Origin: Aquisalimonas sp. 2447
GTDB taxonomy: Bacteria; Pseudomonadota; Gammaproteobacteria; Nitrococcales; Aquisalimonadaceae
Direction: 5' to 3'
Assembly: GCF_012044895.1 (NCBI RefSeq)
Contig: NZ_CP050695.1
Location: forward strand, 2,262,501 to 2,326,500
Length of the DNA: 64,000 nucleotides
In this document: piece after piece, positions 44,868 to 54,064 of the stretch
Numbering within the stretch: position 1 is the stretch's first letter
Layout of the letters: each line of letters opens with the position of its first letter
Notes under the pieces: model-generated
Told to the model about the DNA's origin: nothing
What the model saw: the letters and a program-made list of their open reading frames with translations, nothing else
The model's database searches: none
Translations under genes and position numbers: made by a program

Positions 44868-47504
44868 TCACAGCAACTCCCTGAGATTGAGCACCAGCAG
44901 CACGCGGCCATCACCCAGCAGCGCAGTGCCGGAGTAGGCGCGGATGCTCGCCAGCACCCCCTCCATGGGCTTGACGATCACATCCAGGCCTTCCTGGAAA
45001 TCATCCACCACCAGACCCAGGGGGCCATCATTGTGACGCACCACCAGCACGCTGACCTGGGGTTCGTCATAGTTGGCGTCCACCCGCGTCCGCCGCTCAC
45101 TGGCCTCCGCCTCGAGCATCAGCAACCGGTCCAGGCGCCGCAGTGGCACCACCTGATCCCGGAGCACCACGGCTTCCTCCTGTTTCACCTTGCGCACCGC
45201 CGACTGCGGCAGGCGCACGGTCTCCACGATATTCTCCATGGGCACGCCGAACAGCTGCCCGGCCACTTCCACCCCCATGACGTAGGACACGGCCATGGTC
45301 AGCGGCATGGACAGCCGCAGTCGCGTGCCCGTGCCATGTTCGCTGGCAACACTCACCGTGCCGCCATAGCGGTGCACGGTACTGCGCACCACGTCCATGC
45401 CCACACCACGGCCGGAGAGATCGGAAACGGCGTCGCGGGTGGAGAAGCCCGGGGCGAAAATGAGCTGCAGACTGTCCTGCTCGCTCAGGCGCCGGGCTTC
45501 GTCCTCGCCGATGAGCTCCCGGCTCACCGCCTTGCGGCGAATCGCCTCCGGGTCGAGCCCGCCGCCGTCATCCTCCACTTCGATGATAACGTTCTCGCCC
45601 TCCTGCCGCGCTGCCAGGCGCACCGTCCCCTGCCGCGGCTTGCCCGCCGCCTCGCGCTGGTCAGGCAGTTCGATGCCGTGGTCGATGCTGTTGCGCACCA
45701 TGTGGGTGAGCGGCTCACCCAGGACCTCGATCACCGTCTTGTCGGCCTCGGTCTGCTCCCCTTCGAGCACCAGCTCCACGTCCTTGTCCAGGCGCCGGGA
45801 CAGATCCCGCACCAGGCGCGGGAAGCGCTGGAAGATCTGCTGCATGGGCAGCATCTGGACCTGCATCACGGCGCTCTGCATGTCCTGGGCGATACGGCTG
45901 ATGACGTTGAAACGATCCTTGAGCTCCCGCGCCAGGTCACGCACGCCGTACTGGTGTTCCGCCCGCTCGGCCAGGAACGGGAAACTGTTCTTGGCCACCA
46001 CCAGCTCGCCCACCAGGTCGCCGAGCAGATCAATGCTCTCGGCGTCCACGCGGAAGCTCTTGGCAACGCGCTCGCCGCCGTCACCGGCGCCCGGGGCACC
46101 AGCGTCCATCGTCGGCATTGGCTCGCCGCCGCCTTCCGTCTCGATGAGACCGCGCAGCCGACCCAGCTCCCCACGGCCCGCCTCGGCCAGGGCACCATCG
46201 AGCCCCTCGGTGGACCTGCCCAGGGCCTCCAGCCCGCGGCGGATGACGCGGCCGGCCGCAGCTACCCGACCGGCGGCATCCGCGGCATCGGGGTCGGTGG
46301 CACCGAGCATGGCCAGCTGTTCCTGCATGATCGCCTGAACGGCGCGTGGATCCACCCCCACGCCTTGCTGGCCCCCGGAGGCAGACGCCGATTTCGCGGA
46401 CCCGGCGTCCACCGTCGCCGGCTTCGGCGGGGCAGCTGCCACGGTCGACGCGTCATCGACGTCGGCGCCCAGCTCGCGCAGCAACAACGTCGCCAGATCA
46501 CCCCGCCCGGCGTCCAGCACCAGCTGCAGCCAGGCCAGGGCGCTGCCCTCGCGGGTGTCGATACTGAGCATCCGGCCCATGGCCTCGGCACTGCGGCGCA
46601 GGGCCTCCAGGTCACCCCGCGCGAAGTCCTCCGGTGCCGAAGCCAGAAACTCCTCCAGCAGGGCAACGTCGCCGGATTCCCCGGCGGGGAACACCAGCGC
46701 ATCCTGCGGCACACGCAGGCACTGGAAGGTATTCTCGTCCTCGAAGGCGAACGCATCCGCCACCACGCCGGGCTCCGCGGCCACCAGACCACGGAAGCGC
46801 AGGCGACAGTCGTAGGGGTCGAGATTGTCCACGTCGGTCCACGGCTGCCGTGGCGCGATATCAAGCCATGCCAGCCCCTCCAGGTCGCGGACCAGCAACA
46901 GCGGATCGCCGCCACTGAAGAACACGCCGGAGTCCGGCGTGAACTCGAACGCCGTCACCGGCGCCCGCTCCAGCAGCAGGCGCTGCGCCAGTTCCCGGCG
47001 CTGCTGATCCGGCACCACCTCCAGCCATTCCGGAGCCAGGGCGTCGGCGGCATCCTCGGGCACCGGGGAATCGTCGGACGCATCTGGCGAAGCGCTGGTC
47101 CCCCCGGCGGCAGCATCCTCGCCGTCCGCCGCCTGGCGCAGCGCGGTCACCAGGGCCTGGCTGCGCTGGGGCGCATCGGCGGGCAAAACCTCGTCGCGTT
47201 CGATGGCATCGATCCAGCGGGTCACCTGATCCAGCACGTCCAGCAGCTGGTCCGCCAGGACCGCGGACATGGCCCGGTCGCCGTGACGCACTTCGTCCAG
47301 CAGGTTCTCCGCCTCGTGCACCAGGTCGGTCATGGGATCGAAGTCGAACAGCCCGGAGCCACCCTTGGTGCTGTGCATGGCCCGGAACACGCGGCCCATG
47401 GCATCGCTGTCGTCCGGGTTTTTCTCCAGGGCGAGCAACCCGCTGGCCGCGTCTTCCAGGAACTCCCGGGTCTCCTCGACGAATTGTTTCAGTAACGGGT
47501 TCAT
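44868..47504 (-). CDS. cheA: Chemotaxis histidine kinase CheA
   Basis: 878 residues: HPT domain with His44 (RAMHSTKGGSGLFDF), then a long region (about 150-470) with a P2-like segment (FEFTPDSGVFFSGGDPLLLV) and low-complexity linkers, the dimerisation domain (about 490-550), the ATPase (HMVRNSIDHGIELP, EVEDDGGGLDPEAIR, GRGVGMDVVRS) and a C-terminal CheW-like domain (about 740-878). It lacks a fused receiver. The start overlaps the cheY stop by 4 nt. It phosphorylates CheY and CheB under receptor control. Confidence 0.95.
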   Translation of the reverse strand: MNPLLKQFVEETREFLEDAASGLLALEKNPDDSDAMGRVFRAMHSTKGGSGLFDFDPMTDLVHEAENLLDEVRHGDRAMSAVLADQLLDVLDQVTRWIDAIERDEVLPADAPQRSQALVTALRQAADGEDAAAGGTSASPDASDDSPVPEDAADALAPEWLEVVPDQQRRELAQRLLLERAPVTAFEFTPDSGVFFSGGDPLLLVRDLEGLAWLDIAPRQPWTDVDNLDPYDCRLRFRGLVAAEPGVVADAFAFEDENTFQCLRVPQDALVFPAGESGDVALLEEFLASAPEDFARGDLEALRRSAEAMGRMLSIDTREGSALAWLQLVLDAGRGDLATLLLRELGADVDDASTVAAAPPKPATVDAGSAKSASASGGQQGVGVDPRAVQAIMQEQLAMLGATDPDAADAAGRVAAAGRVIRRGLEALGRSTEGLDGALAEAGRGELGRLRGLIETEGGGEPMPTMDAGAPGAGDGGERVAKSFRVDAESIDLLGDLVGELVVAKNSFPFLAERAEHQYGVRDLARELKDRFNVISRIAQDMQSAVMQVQMLPMQQIFQRFPRLVRDLSRRLDKDVELVLEGEQTEADKTVIEVLGEPLTHMVRNSIDHGIELPDQREAAGKPRQGTVRLAARQEGENVIIEVEDDGGGLDPEAIRRKAVSRELIGEDEARRLSEQDSLQLIFAPGFSTRDAVSDLSGRGVGMDVVRSTVHRYGGTVSVASEHGTGTRLRLSMPLTMAVSYVMGVEVAGQLFGVPMENIVETVRLPQSAVRKVKQEEAVVLRDQVVPLRRLDRLLMLEAEASERRTRVDANYDEPQVSVLVVRHNDGPLGLVVDDFQEGLDVIVKPMEGVLASIRAYSGTALLGDGRVLLVLNLRELL

Positions 47505-47872
47505 GACAATGCTCCACTCATCAGGCGCACCTGGAACAGCAGCGCCTCGGGCTGGACCGGCTTGACCACGTGCAGGTTGGCGCCGGCGCGCAGCGCCTGC
47601 TCGCGATCGGTGGCGGCACCTTCGGTGGTCACCATGATCACCGGCACCCCCGGGTCGCTGCTGTCCTCGCGAACGCGTCGGACCAGGGTGTAGCCGTCCA
47701 TGCGCGGCATGTTCACGTCTACAAGCAGCAGGTCATACGGGGTATCGGCAAGCCGCTCCAATGCCTCAAGCCCGTTCACTGCCTCTTCCACCTGGAAACC
47801 GTCCTGCTCCAGCAGTTCGCGGTGGTACAGGCGCACGGTCTGGGCATCGTCCACCACCAGCACACGTGTCAT
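47501..47872 (-). CDS. cheY: Chemotaxis response regulator CheY
   Basis: 123-residue stand-alone receiver: Asp8-Asp9, phospho-acceptor Asp52 (LLLVDVNMPRMDG), Thr82/83 and Lys104 (VVKPV) all in place. No DNA-binding or other output. It is located between cheR and cheA with 4-nt overlaps on both sides. It would carry the phosphoryl signal to the flagellar switch or another target. Confidence 0.94.
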   Translation of the reverse strand: MTRVLVVDDAQTVRLYHRELLEQDGFQVEEAVNGLEALERLADTPYDLLLVDVNMPRMDGYTLVRRVREDSSDPGVPVIMVTTEGAATDREQALRAGANLHVVKPVQPEALLFQVRLMSGALS

Positions 47873-48741
47873 CGGTCGGCCTCCTCGGGTTTCTGGTAGA
47901 CAATGGCCTCGGCGAAACGCGCGGGCCGGAACAGCGACGAGATGCGGCTCATGAATTCCGAGTGCCCAAGACAGATGTAGCCCCCGGGGTTGAGCGCATC
48001 GAACAGCGTCTCCGCCGCCCGGCGGCGGGCGGCATCGTCGAAATAGATCAGCAGGTTACGGCAGAACACCACATCGAAGCCCCGGTATGCGCGGGTCTCC
48101 AGCGGGTCCTGCAGGTTGACCCGCGTCAGGCGGACGGAGTCGCGGATACTCTCCAGGACCTGGTGGCGCCCATCGGCTAGCTGCCGGAAGTAGCGGCGCA
48201 GAACCGCCTCGGGCAGCGCGTGGACGGGACGACGGTCGTAAACGCCTTCCCTGGCGCGATCCAGGGCGGCGGTGTCGATGTCCGAGCCGATGAGTTCGAC
48301 GTCGTAGTCGTCCACCTGCGGCCAGTACTCCAGCAGGTAGAACGCCAGGGAGTAGACCTCCTCACCACTGGAACAGGGCAGGGACCAGATCCGGATGGTG
48401 TCGCCGGGGCGCTTGCGTCGCGCGATTTCCGGCAGCATGGAGCGCACCAGGCACTGGAACTGGTACTCCTCGCGGAAAAAATAGGTCTCGTTGACCGTCA
48501 TGCTGTTGATCAGCGCCTGCAGCTCGCTGCCATCGGCGTCGAAGCGCAGGCGGACAAAGTATTCGCGGAAGGAGTCGCAGCCGGTGATGCGCATGCGGGC
48601 CAGCACCCGCTTGTCCACGTAGTAGCGCTTGGCTTCGTCGAACCAGTTCCCGGTCTTGCGGTAGTAGAACTCGCGGAACCGGGCGAAGTCCTCGCCGCTG
48701 AGTTGGGGCGACGTCACCCCCTGCCGGAGCTCACCGCCCAT
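47869..48741 (-). CDS. cheR: Chemoreceptor glutamate methyltransferase CheR
   Basis: 290 residues with the N-terminal CheR helical domain (FREFYYRKTGNWFDEAKRYY), the family block NSMTVNETYFFREEYQF and the SAM-binding WSLPCSSGEEVYSLAFYLLE, then NLQDPLETRAYRGFDVVFCRN in the catalytic fold. The first GxG glycine position reads Pro-Cys-Ser-Ser, as in many CheR. The ATG at 48741 overlaps the HEAT gene end by 11 nt. There is no pentapeptide on the receptors, so tethering is not expected. Confidence 0.94.
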   Translation of the reverse strand: MGGELRQGVTSPQLSGEDFARFREFYYRKTGNWFDEAKRYYVDKRVLARMRITGCDSFREYFVRLRFDADGSELQALINSMTVNETYFFREEYQFQCLVRSMLPEIARRKRPGDTIRIWSLPCSSGEEVYSLAFYLLEYWPQVDDYDVELIGSDIDTAALDRAREGVYDRRPVHALPEAVLRRYFRQLADGRHQVLESIRDSVRLTRVNLQDPLETRAYRGFDVVFCRNLLIYFDDAARRRAAETLFDALNPGGYICLGHSEFMSRISSLFRPARFAEAIVYQKPEEADR

Positions 48742-49375
48742 CGTCGGCCTCCGTCCCGCGGATCCGGCGCACGGCAGTCCGCACGGCGAAATCGACGAAG
48801 GGCTCGTCCGGGAACCGGTACGGCAGTGCCTCCAGCGCCGGCAGGCACTCCGGCCCGCCCACCTCGGTGAGCACATCCACGGCGGCGGCGCAGACATTGA
48901 CGTGGTCGTCGTTGTGCAACACCTGCATCAGCCACTCCGGCACACGGTCGTGACACAGGGACTCGAGGATGTTCACGGCGAAAATGCGCACATCGGAGTC
49001 CGGGTCGGCCAGCAGGCCGTCCATGTACTCGCCGGCGAGCCCGGGCATCCCCTGCAGCACCTCGATGGCGCCGTTGCGCAGGCCGGCATCCTCGCTGCGC
49101 AGCAGCTGCAGCAAGCGCGCCTTGGCCCGCTCCCCGCCGGTGACCAGCAGGGCCGTGAGCATGGCATGGCGACAGCCCGCGTCGGTCTCGACTTCCAGGG
49201 CGTTGCAGATGGCGTCCACGGCTGCGGCGTCGCCGGCAAGCTCACGGGCAGCGCGCCGGCGGGCCACCGCCCGCGTGTCCTGCAGCTGCTCCAGCAGCCC
49301 TGCCCCTTCGCGCTGGTTCTCACGGCGCTCTTCCCGGGGTTCCCCGTCGTGGTCGTCGCGGCGCACCAGCGGCAT
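48731..49375 (-). CDS. HEAT-repeat protein of the chemosensory operon
   Basis: 214 residues, charged N-terminus then about five HEAT/PBS-lyase-type repeats (ARRRAARELAGDAAAVDAIC, RLLQLLRSEDAGLRNGAIEVL, LLADPDSDVRIFAVNILESL, VLHNDDHVNVCAAAVDVLTEVG). A protein-interaction scaffold. Myxococcus Che7 also encodes a HEAT-like component (Cpc7). The ATG overlaps the cheB stop by one base (TGATG). Confidence 0.87.
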   Translation of the reverse strand: MPLVRRDDHDGEPREERRENQREGAGLLEQLQDTRAVARRRAARELAGDAAAVDAICNALEVETDAGCRHAMLTALLVTGGERAKARLLQLLRSEDAGLRNGAIEVLQGMPGLAGEYMDGLLADPDSDVRIFAVNILESLCHDRVPEWLMQVLHNDDHVNVCAAAVDVLTEVGGPECLPALEALPYRFPDEPFVDFAVRTAVRRIRGTEADDGR

Positions 49376-50433
49376 CAGGCACTCTCCCCGGTTCGTGTCC
49401 ACGCGACCAGCCGGTCGCCGATCTGGTGGGACGGCAGGATGTCCGTGGCCCCCTGGTGGTTGATCAGCTCCTGGGGCATGCCGAACACCGTCGCGGTTTC
49501 TTCGGCTTCGGCAATGGTGCGCGCCCCCTTGTGGTGCCAGTCGGCCAGGTCCCGGGCACCGTCATCGCCCATGCCGGTGAGCAGCGCGCCGATCAGGTTC
49601 CCGGGCGCCAGCAACCCCTGGGCGCTCTGCAGGAAACGGCTCACGGACGGATGCCACAGGTGCTGGTCATCCAGCGGAGTGGGCACCAGGGACAGCCCCG
49701 CCGCACGCCGGCTGAGGGTGATGTCCGCATCGCCCCGGGCGAGATGGATCACGTCGTCCTCCAGGCGGGTGGGCCGATCCACCTCGCGTACCGGAAGCTG
49801 GCAGAGACCGTCCAGGCGCCGTGCGAACACGGAGGTGAAACTCGCCGGCATGTGCTGGATCACCAGCACCGGCCAGCCGGCACCGGTGGGCAGCAGGGGC
49901 AGGATCTGTTCCAGGGTGCGGGGGCCGCCGGTGGAAACACCGATCATCAGCAAGCGGTCGTGTCCCGCGGATGCGGCGGATGCGGCGGGCGCCGCCGGCG
50001 GTGGACCGCGTCGCGGCGGGTGCTGCCGGGTGGACATCGCCGGCGTTCCGGTGGCCGCGCGGATTTTCGCGACCAGGTCGCGACGAATGCCGTCCAGATC
50101 CGTCGATACGGTGCCTCCCGGCTTCGCCACGTAGTCGAATGCGCCCAGCTCCATGGCCTCGAAGGTTGCCAGCGCCCCCTTCTCGGTCAGCGACGACACC
50201 ATGATCACCGGGCAGGGAGAATCCACCATCAGGTGGCTCAGGCAGGTCAGCCCGTCCATGACCGGCATGTGAATATCCAGGGTCATCACGTCCGGCCGGA
50301 CCCGCGCCACCTGCTCCAGGGCATCCTGGCCGTCGCGGGCGATCTCCACGCGGATGTCGGATTCCGCTTCCAGGGCGTCCCGCAGGGCGCGGCGCATGAG
50401 GGCAGAGTCATCGACCACGAGAACGGTCAGCAT
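49375..50433 (-). CDS. cheB: Receptor methylesterase/deamidase CheB
   Basis: 352 residues: an N-terminal receiver (LVVDDSALMRRALRD, acceptor Asp in MTLDIHMPVMDG) and a C-terminal methylesterase with the Ser-His-Asp triad (GVSTGGPRTLEQ, IQHMPASFTSVFARRL, GMGDDGARDL). It removes methyl groups from receptors when phosphorylated by CheA. It overlaps the end of the CheW gene by 7 nt. Confidence 0.95.
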   Translation of the reverse strand: MLTVLVVDDSALMRRALRDALEAESDIRVEIARDGQDALEQVARVRPDVMTLDIHMPVMDGLTCLSHLMVDSPCPVIMVSSLTEKGALATFEAMELGAFDYVAKPGGTVSTDLDGIRRDLVAKIRAATGTPAMSTRQHPPRRGPPPAAPAASAASAGHDRLLMIGVSTGGPRTLEQILPLLPTGAGWPVLVIQHMPASFTSVFARRLDGLCQLPVREVDRPTRLEDDVIHLARGDADITLSRRAAGLSLVPTPLDDQHLWHPSVSRFLQSAQGLLAPGNLIGALLTGMGDDGARDLADWHHKGARTIAEAEETATVFGMPQELINHQGATDILPSHQIGDRLVAWTRTGESA

Positions 50434-51965
50434 GCCGGCTCCCGGGTGGCCAGGGTGGTCATGGTCATTTCCTCGGCGGCGGCCTCCACCCGCGCGGCCA
50501 GCCCTTTCGGGTCCAGCAGCAGGGTCATGCGACCGTCGTCACCGGTGGCGACATGGGAAAGCAGATCCGTGTGGCGGGTGGCACTCGCGGGTGCCGGCCG
50601 AATACTGTCATCGGCGATGCGCTCCACCCGCAGTACCGCATCCACGCCGAAGCCGAGCCAGGCGGTTTCCCGACGCAGTACCAGCACGCGCGCCGCATCC
50701 TCGTCGGGCACCGGACCCAGGCCGAGATAGCGGCGCAGCCCCACCAGCGGCAGAATGCTGCCGCGCAGATTGAGTGCGCCTTCCACCACGGCCGGCGCCC
50801 GCGGAACCCTGGTCAGGGCCTCCGGAGGCCGAATGATTTCCTTCACCGCCGCAATGGGCACACCGTAGGCCTGGCCGGCCAGGTCGAACAGCACGAACTG
50901 ATCGCCATCCTCCAGCGCCGCATCCGCTTCGGCAGCAGCGGCGGCATTCCCTGCCTCCCGCAGCTGGCGCTCGCTGACCAGCCGCCGTGGCTCGAGAACG
51001 GATACCAGGCGGCCGTCTTCGAGCCTCGCGACGGCGCGGCATTCATCCAGTTGCCCGGAGGCACGCATGACCTCCGGAACCGCGTCCACCTGCTGGTCGG
51101 GGATCCGCAGCACTTCCCGCGCCGCATCGGCGACCAGCCCGACCAGTGGCCCCTCCAGATCACCACGGTCACCGCTCAGCGGCACCACCAGCACTCTGCG
51201 GGCCTGACCATCAACACCGGTGGACAAGCCAAAACGGCGGCCCAGGTCCAGCAACGGCAAAGGCCGGTCCCGCCAGTCAGCAATGCCGATCATCGCCTCC
51301 GGTCCGTCAGGTACTGGGCTGAGTTCGTCGGGTTCCTGCAGGATTTCCACCACCGAGTCCAGCGGCAGCGCGAAGGTCTGATGGCCCACCGCGACGCCGA
51401 GCAGTTCGTGTCGCGATTCCGCAGGCCCCGGCGCAGCCGTCTGCTGCAACGCCGTGCTGCCACCGGAATCGCCGGACACCGCCGGCATCACCTCGATATT
51501 CCCGGCATCCACCAGTCGTTCCAGATTCAGGCACTGCACCAGCCCCTGGTCGCAATGCACCACCCCGTCCAGCCAGGGCAGTGCAGCCAGTTCCGTGACA
51601 TTGGTGGCCACACGGATCTGTTCCGGCGTCAGCACCGTTGTCTCCAGCACCGCATCGGCGAGGAGGCCAAGTCCACCACGGACGCGGGTCACGAAAATCC
51701 GCCGGTCGTCCCCCGTGTCACGTTCGGGGTAGCCCAGCAACGGGCGCAACGCCGCCACCGGTACCACTCGACCGCGCAGGTTCACCGCGCCCACCACGGC
51801 ATCCGGGCTCAGCGGCACCGGCGTCATGTCGGGCACACGGATGATCTCGTCCACCGGCTCCATGGGCAGCGCGTATCGCCCGTCCCCCACGGCGAAGATC
51901 AGGTACTCCCGGGCGCCCCCGGCGGAAACCGCCTCCGGCTCCTGCCCATGACTGGCCGCAGTCAT
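50427..51965 (-). CDS. cheW: Triple-domain CheW coupling protein
   Basis: 512 residues made of three CheW-like domains, about 18-165 (YLIFAVGDGRYALPMEPVDE, GAVNLRGRVVPV), 182-340 (LLGVAVGHQTFALPLDSVVE) and 350-500 (FVLFDLAGQAYGVPIAAVKE, GALNLRGSILPLVGL). Domains 1 and 3 keep the NLRG motif, while domain 2 has IADWRDRPLPL, so the middle one is more diverged. Usual CheW has one domain. Located just after the receptor gene (2-bp gap). Confidence 0.92.
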   Translation of the reverse strand: MTAASHGQEPEAVSAGGAREYLIFAVGDGRYALPMEPVDEIIRVPDMTPVPLSPDAVVGAVNLRGRVVPVAALRPLLGYPERDTGDDRRIFVTRVRGGLGLLADAVLETTVLTPEQIRVATNVTELAALPWLDGVVHCDQGLVQCLNLERLVDAGNIEVMPAVSGDSGGSTALQQTAAPGPAESRHELLGVAVGHQTFALPLDSVVEILQEPDELSPVPDGPEAMIGIADWRDRPLPLLDLGRRFGLSTGVDGQARRVLVVPLSGDRGDLEGPLVGLVADAAREVLRIPDQQVDAVPEVMRASGQLDECRAVARLEDGRLVSVLEPRRLVSERQLREAGNAAAAAEADAALEDGDQFVLFDLAGQAYGVPIAAVKEIIRPPEALTRVPRAPAVVEGALNLRGSILPLVGLRRYLGLGPVPDEDAARVLVLRRETAWLGFGVDAVLRVERIADDSIRPAPASATRHTDLLSHVATGDDGRMTLLLDPKGLAARVEAAAEEMTMTTLATREPAC

Positions 51966-51967
51966 GT

Positions 51968-53905
51968 TCAGCCCCCCGTCTGCAGCTGATCCGCCAGGGA
52001 GGCGATCTCCTCCGCGGCCGCAGCCAGTTCCTCACCGGCCTGGCTTTGCTGCCGGGAGGCGGTCGCCGCCTCGGTGGTGGATTGCTCGGCCTGAGTCGCG
52101 GCAGCGGCGATCTGTTCGATATCCGTCTTCGCCTCGCGCACCGAGTCGGTGATGTTCCTGGACGCCTGGGCAATCTCCTGGTTGGCATCCAGCACCTGTT
52201 TCACCGCCTCTTCGACCTTGCCGAGATCGCGGACAATGGCCTCGTTGCTCTGGGTCTCTTCCTCGGCACTGGTGGCAAGCTGCTCCATCAGCGAGCGCAC
52301 ATCGGCAATGTCGTCCTGGGCCAGCCCCACCACCTCCTCGATGCGTCCGGCGTTCTCGGCGGCATCCCGTGCCAGGTTGCGGATATCCGTGGCCACCACG
52401 GTGAAGCCCTTGCCGTGCTCGCCGGCACGGGCGGCCTCGATGCCGCCGTTGACCGCCAGCATGCTGGTCTGGACGTTGACCATGTTGATCCCGCCCATGG
52501 TCTTGTCGATGCGCCGGGTCACCAACTCCAGCTCACGCACGCGCTTGCGCACGTCCCGGGATTGCTCGGCGCCGCTGGCGACGCTGCTGGCCAGCTCTTC
52601 CACCGTCCGGCGGTTCTCCGTGAGTTTCTCGAACGCCTCGTCCCCCAGCTCGATGATCCCCTGAGCCGCTTCCGAGGCCTTGGTGGCTCCCTGCTCCAGC
52701 TGAGCGATCGCCGCGGCCGCATTCTCACCGGCCCTGCTCTGCTGTCTCGCCCCCTTGTTGATCTGCTCGATGGCCACCGCCACCTGGGAGGAGGCGCGAT
52801 GGATCTGCTCCACCGACGTGGATAACTGCTCCGCCGCGGCGGCCACTTCCTCGGCACTGCGATCGATGTCGGTGTTGTCCCGCAGCCCTTCGGCCAGCTC
52901 CGAGAGATTCTCCGTGGCCTCCTGGCACTGGTTCAGGGCGGTGGTCTGCTCGTTGGCCATACGCACCGCCTCTTCGCAGGCAGAGGCCTGTTCCTCGGCG
53001 GCGCTGGCGATGGTCTCCGCTTCTTTCTGCACCCGCTCTGCCGCCTCGGCGGATTCCTCCACGATGCCGAGGATGGTGCGGCCGCTCTCCCGCATCTTCT
53101 GCATCCCCGCACGCACGTGTTCCAGCTGCTGGCTGATACGGTCGCCGGCGTCGGCGTTGCTCTGGCCCTGCTCCGCCGCCTGGCGAATCTCGCCAGTGAT
53201 GGACTCCACCTCACCCTGAATCCGGTTGACCAGTTCCTGGATCTCGGCGGCGCTCTTCTGGGAGAGCTCCGCCAGGCTGCGCACTTCATCCGCCACCACG
53301 GCGAAACCCTGGCCATGCTGCCCGGCGCCCGCGGCCTCGATGGCCGCGTTCAGCGCCAACAGGTTGGTCTGATCGGCGATGCGGGTGACTGCCTTGACGA
53401 TGTCCCCCACTTCTTCGGCCCGCCGGGACAGGGTGTCGGCGCCCTCCACGGCACGCCCCTGGCGTTCGATACCGCGCTTGACCACGTCCACCAGATCCTC
53501 GATGCGGTCACCGGTGCTGATGACCTGGTCGGTCATGTTGTCCAGGCGCTGGGCGCCGGCGCGGGTGTTGTCACGCTGCTGGGCCACCGCGCTGGCCACC
53601 TGGGTCACGGAGCCCAGGGCCTGCTGCGACGCCCCGGACGCTTCCTCGGCACCCACCGCGATCTGGTTCATGGAACGCTTGAGCTGCTCCGCCGCGGACG
53701 ACGACTCCGTCACGCTGCTGCCGAGCTGCGCGACGGCCGCGGCAATGCGCTCTGCCGCCTGCTGGCGCTTCGCCATGGTGCGCGCGCGTCGCCGGGCCGC
53801 CTCCGCCTCACGGCGGGACTGCTGTTGGCCGCCATCCTGTCCGGCACCCTGCGAGGCGTGTTCCTGCTCGCCCGATTCCAGATCGGACTTCTTTACCAGT
53901 GCCAT
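51968..53905 (-). CDS. Soluble chemoreceptor with two signalling hairpins
   Basis: 645 residues with no membrane segment or recognisable ligand domain. After a charged 45-residue start it is helical throughout and carries two MCP tips exactly 300 residues apart: [20 protein letters not shown] near 179-198 and [20 protein letters not shown] near 479-498. Tip 1 has Gly for the Tsr Arg388 position and Gln for Glu391. Tip 2 keeps both but changes Asn376 to Ser and Leu380 to Val. The ATG at 53905 has GGAGAG six bases upstream; 54037 is an untranslated extension. First gene of the che operon. Confidence 0.9.
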   Translation of the reverse strand: MALVKKSDLESGEQEHASQGAGQDGGQQQSRREAEAARRRARTMAKRQQAAERIAAAVAQLGSSVTESSSAAEQLKRSMNQIAVGAEEASGASQQALGSVTQVASAVAQQRDNTRAGAQRLDNMTDQVISTGDRIEDLVDVVKRGIERQGRAVEGADTLSRRAEEVGDIVKAVTRIADQTNLLALNAAIEAAGAGQHGQGFAVVADEVRSLAELSQKSAAEIQELVNRIQGEVESITGEIRQAAEQGQSNADAGDRISQQLEHVRAGMQKMRESGRTILGIVEESAEAAERVQKEAETIASAAEEQASACEEAVRMANEQTTALNQCQEATENLSELAEGLRDNTDIDRSAEEVAAAAEQLSTSVEQIHRASSQVAVAIEQINKGARQQSRAGENAAAAIAQLEQGATKASEAAQGIIELGDEAFEKLTENRRTVEELASSVASGAEQSRDVRKRVRELELVTRRIDKTMGGINMVNVQTSMLAVNGGIEAARAGEHGKGFTVVATDIRNLARDAAENAGRIEEVVGLAQDDIADVRSLMEQLATSAEEETQSNEAIVRDLGKVEEAVKQVLDANQEIAQASRNITDSVREAKTDIEQIAAAATQAEQSTTEAATASRQQSQAGEELAAAAEEIASLADQLQTGG

Positions 53906-53996
53906 GCGTTCTCTCCCCTGACTGGGACCCAATCGTCGGTGTTGACCATGCAACATACCGGCACACACGCCCGGTTTGCTGCGGTCTGGTTGGCAG

Positions 53997-54023
53997 ATAT
54001 CGGCACTGTGGGCGGAAGCTTTA
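53997..54023 (-). promoter_or_regulatory. Sigma-28 (FliA) promoter of the che operon
   Basis: On the minus strand TAAAGCTT (54016-54023), 11 bases, then GCCGATAT (53997-54004). FliA consensus is TAAAGTTT-N11-GCCGATAA, so this is 7/8 plus 7/8 with exact spacing. Transcription would begin near 53990, about 85 nt before the receptor ATG. This ties the whole operon to the late flagellar regulon. Confidence 0.82.
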
Positions 54024-54064
54024 CCCACACGCTGCACATTCTCGCGTGTCGCCGGTCGGTCAGT

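Noticed and set aside
44244-47495. A 1083-codon open frame on the plus strand opposite cheA
   Set aside because: It is antisense to a gene with clear CheA domains. Its composition (His, Gln, Arg, Pro rich) is that of a high-GC shadow frame, and it has no recognisable domain.
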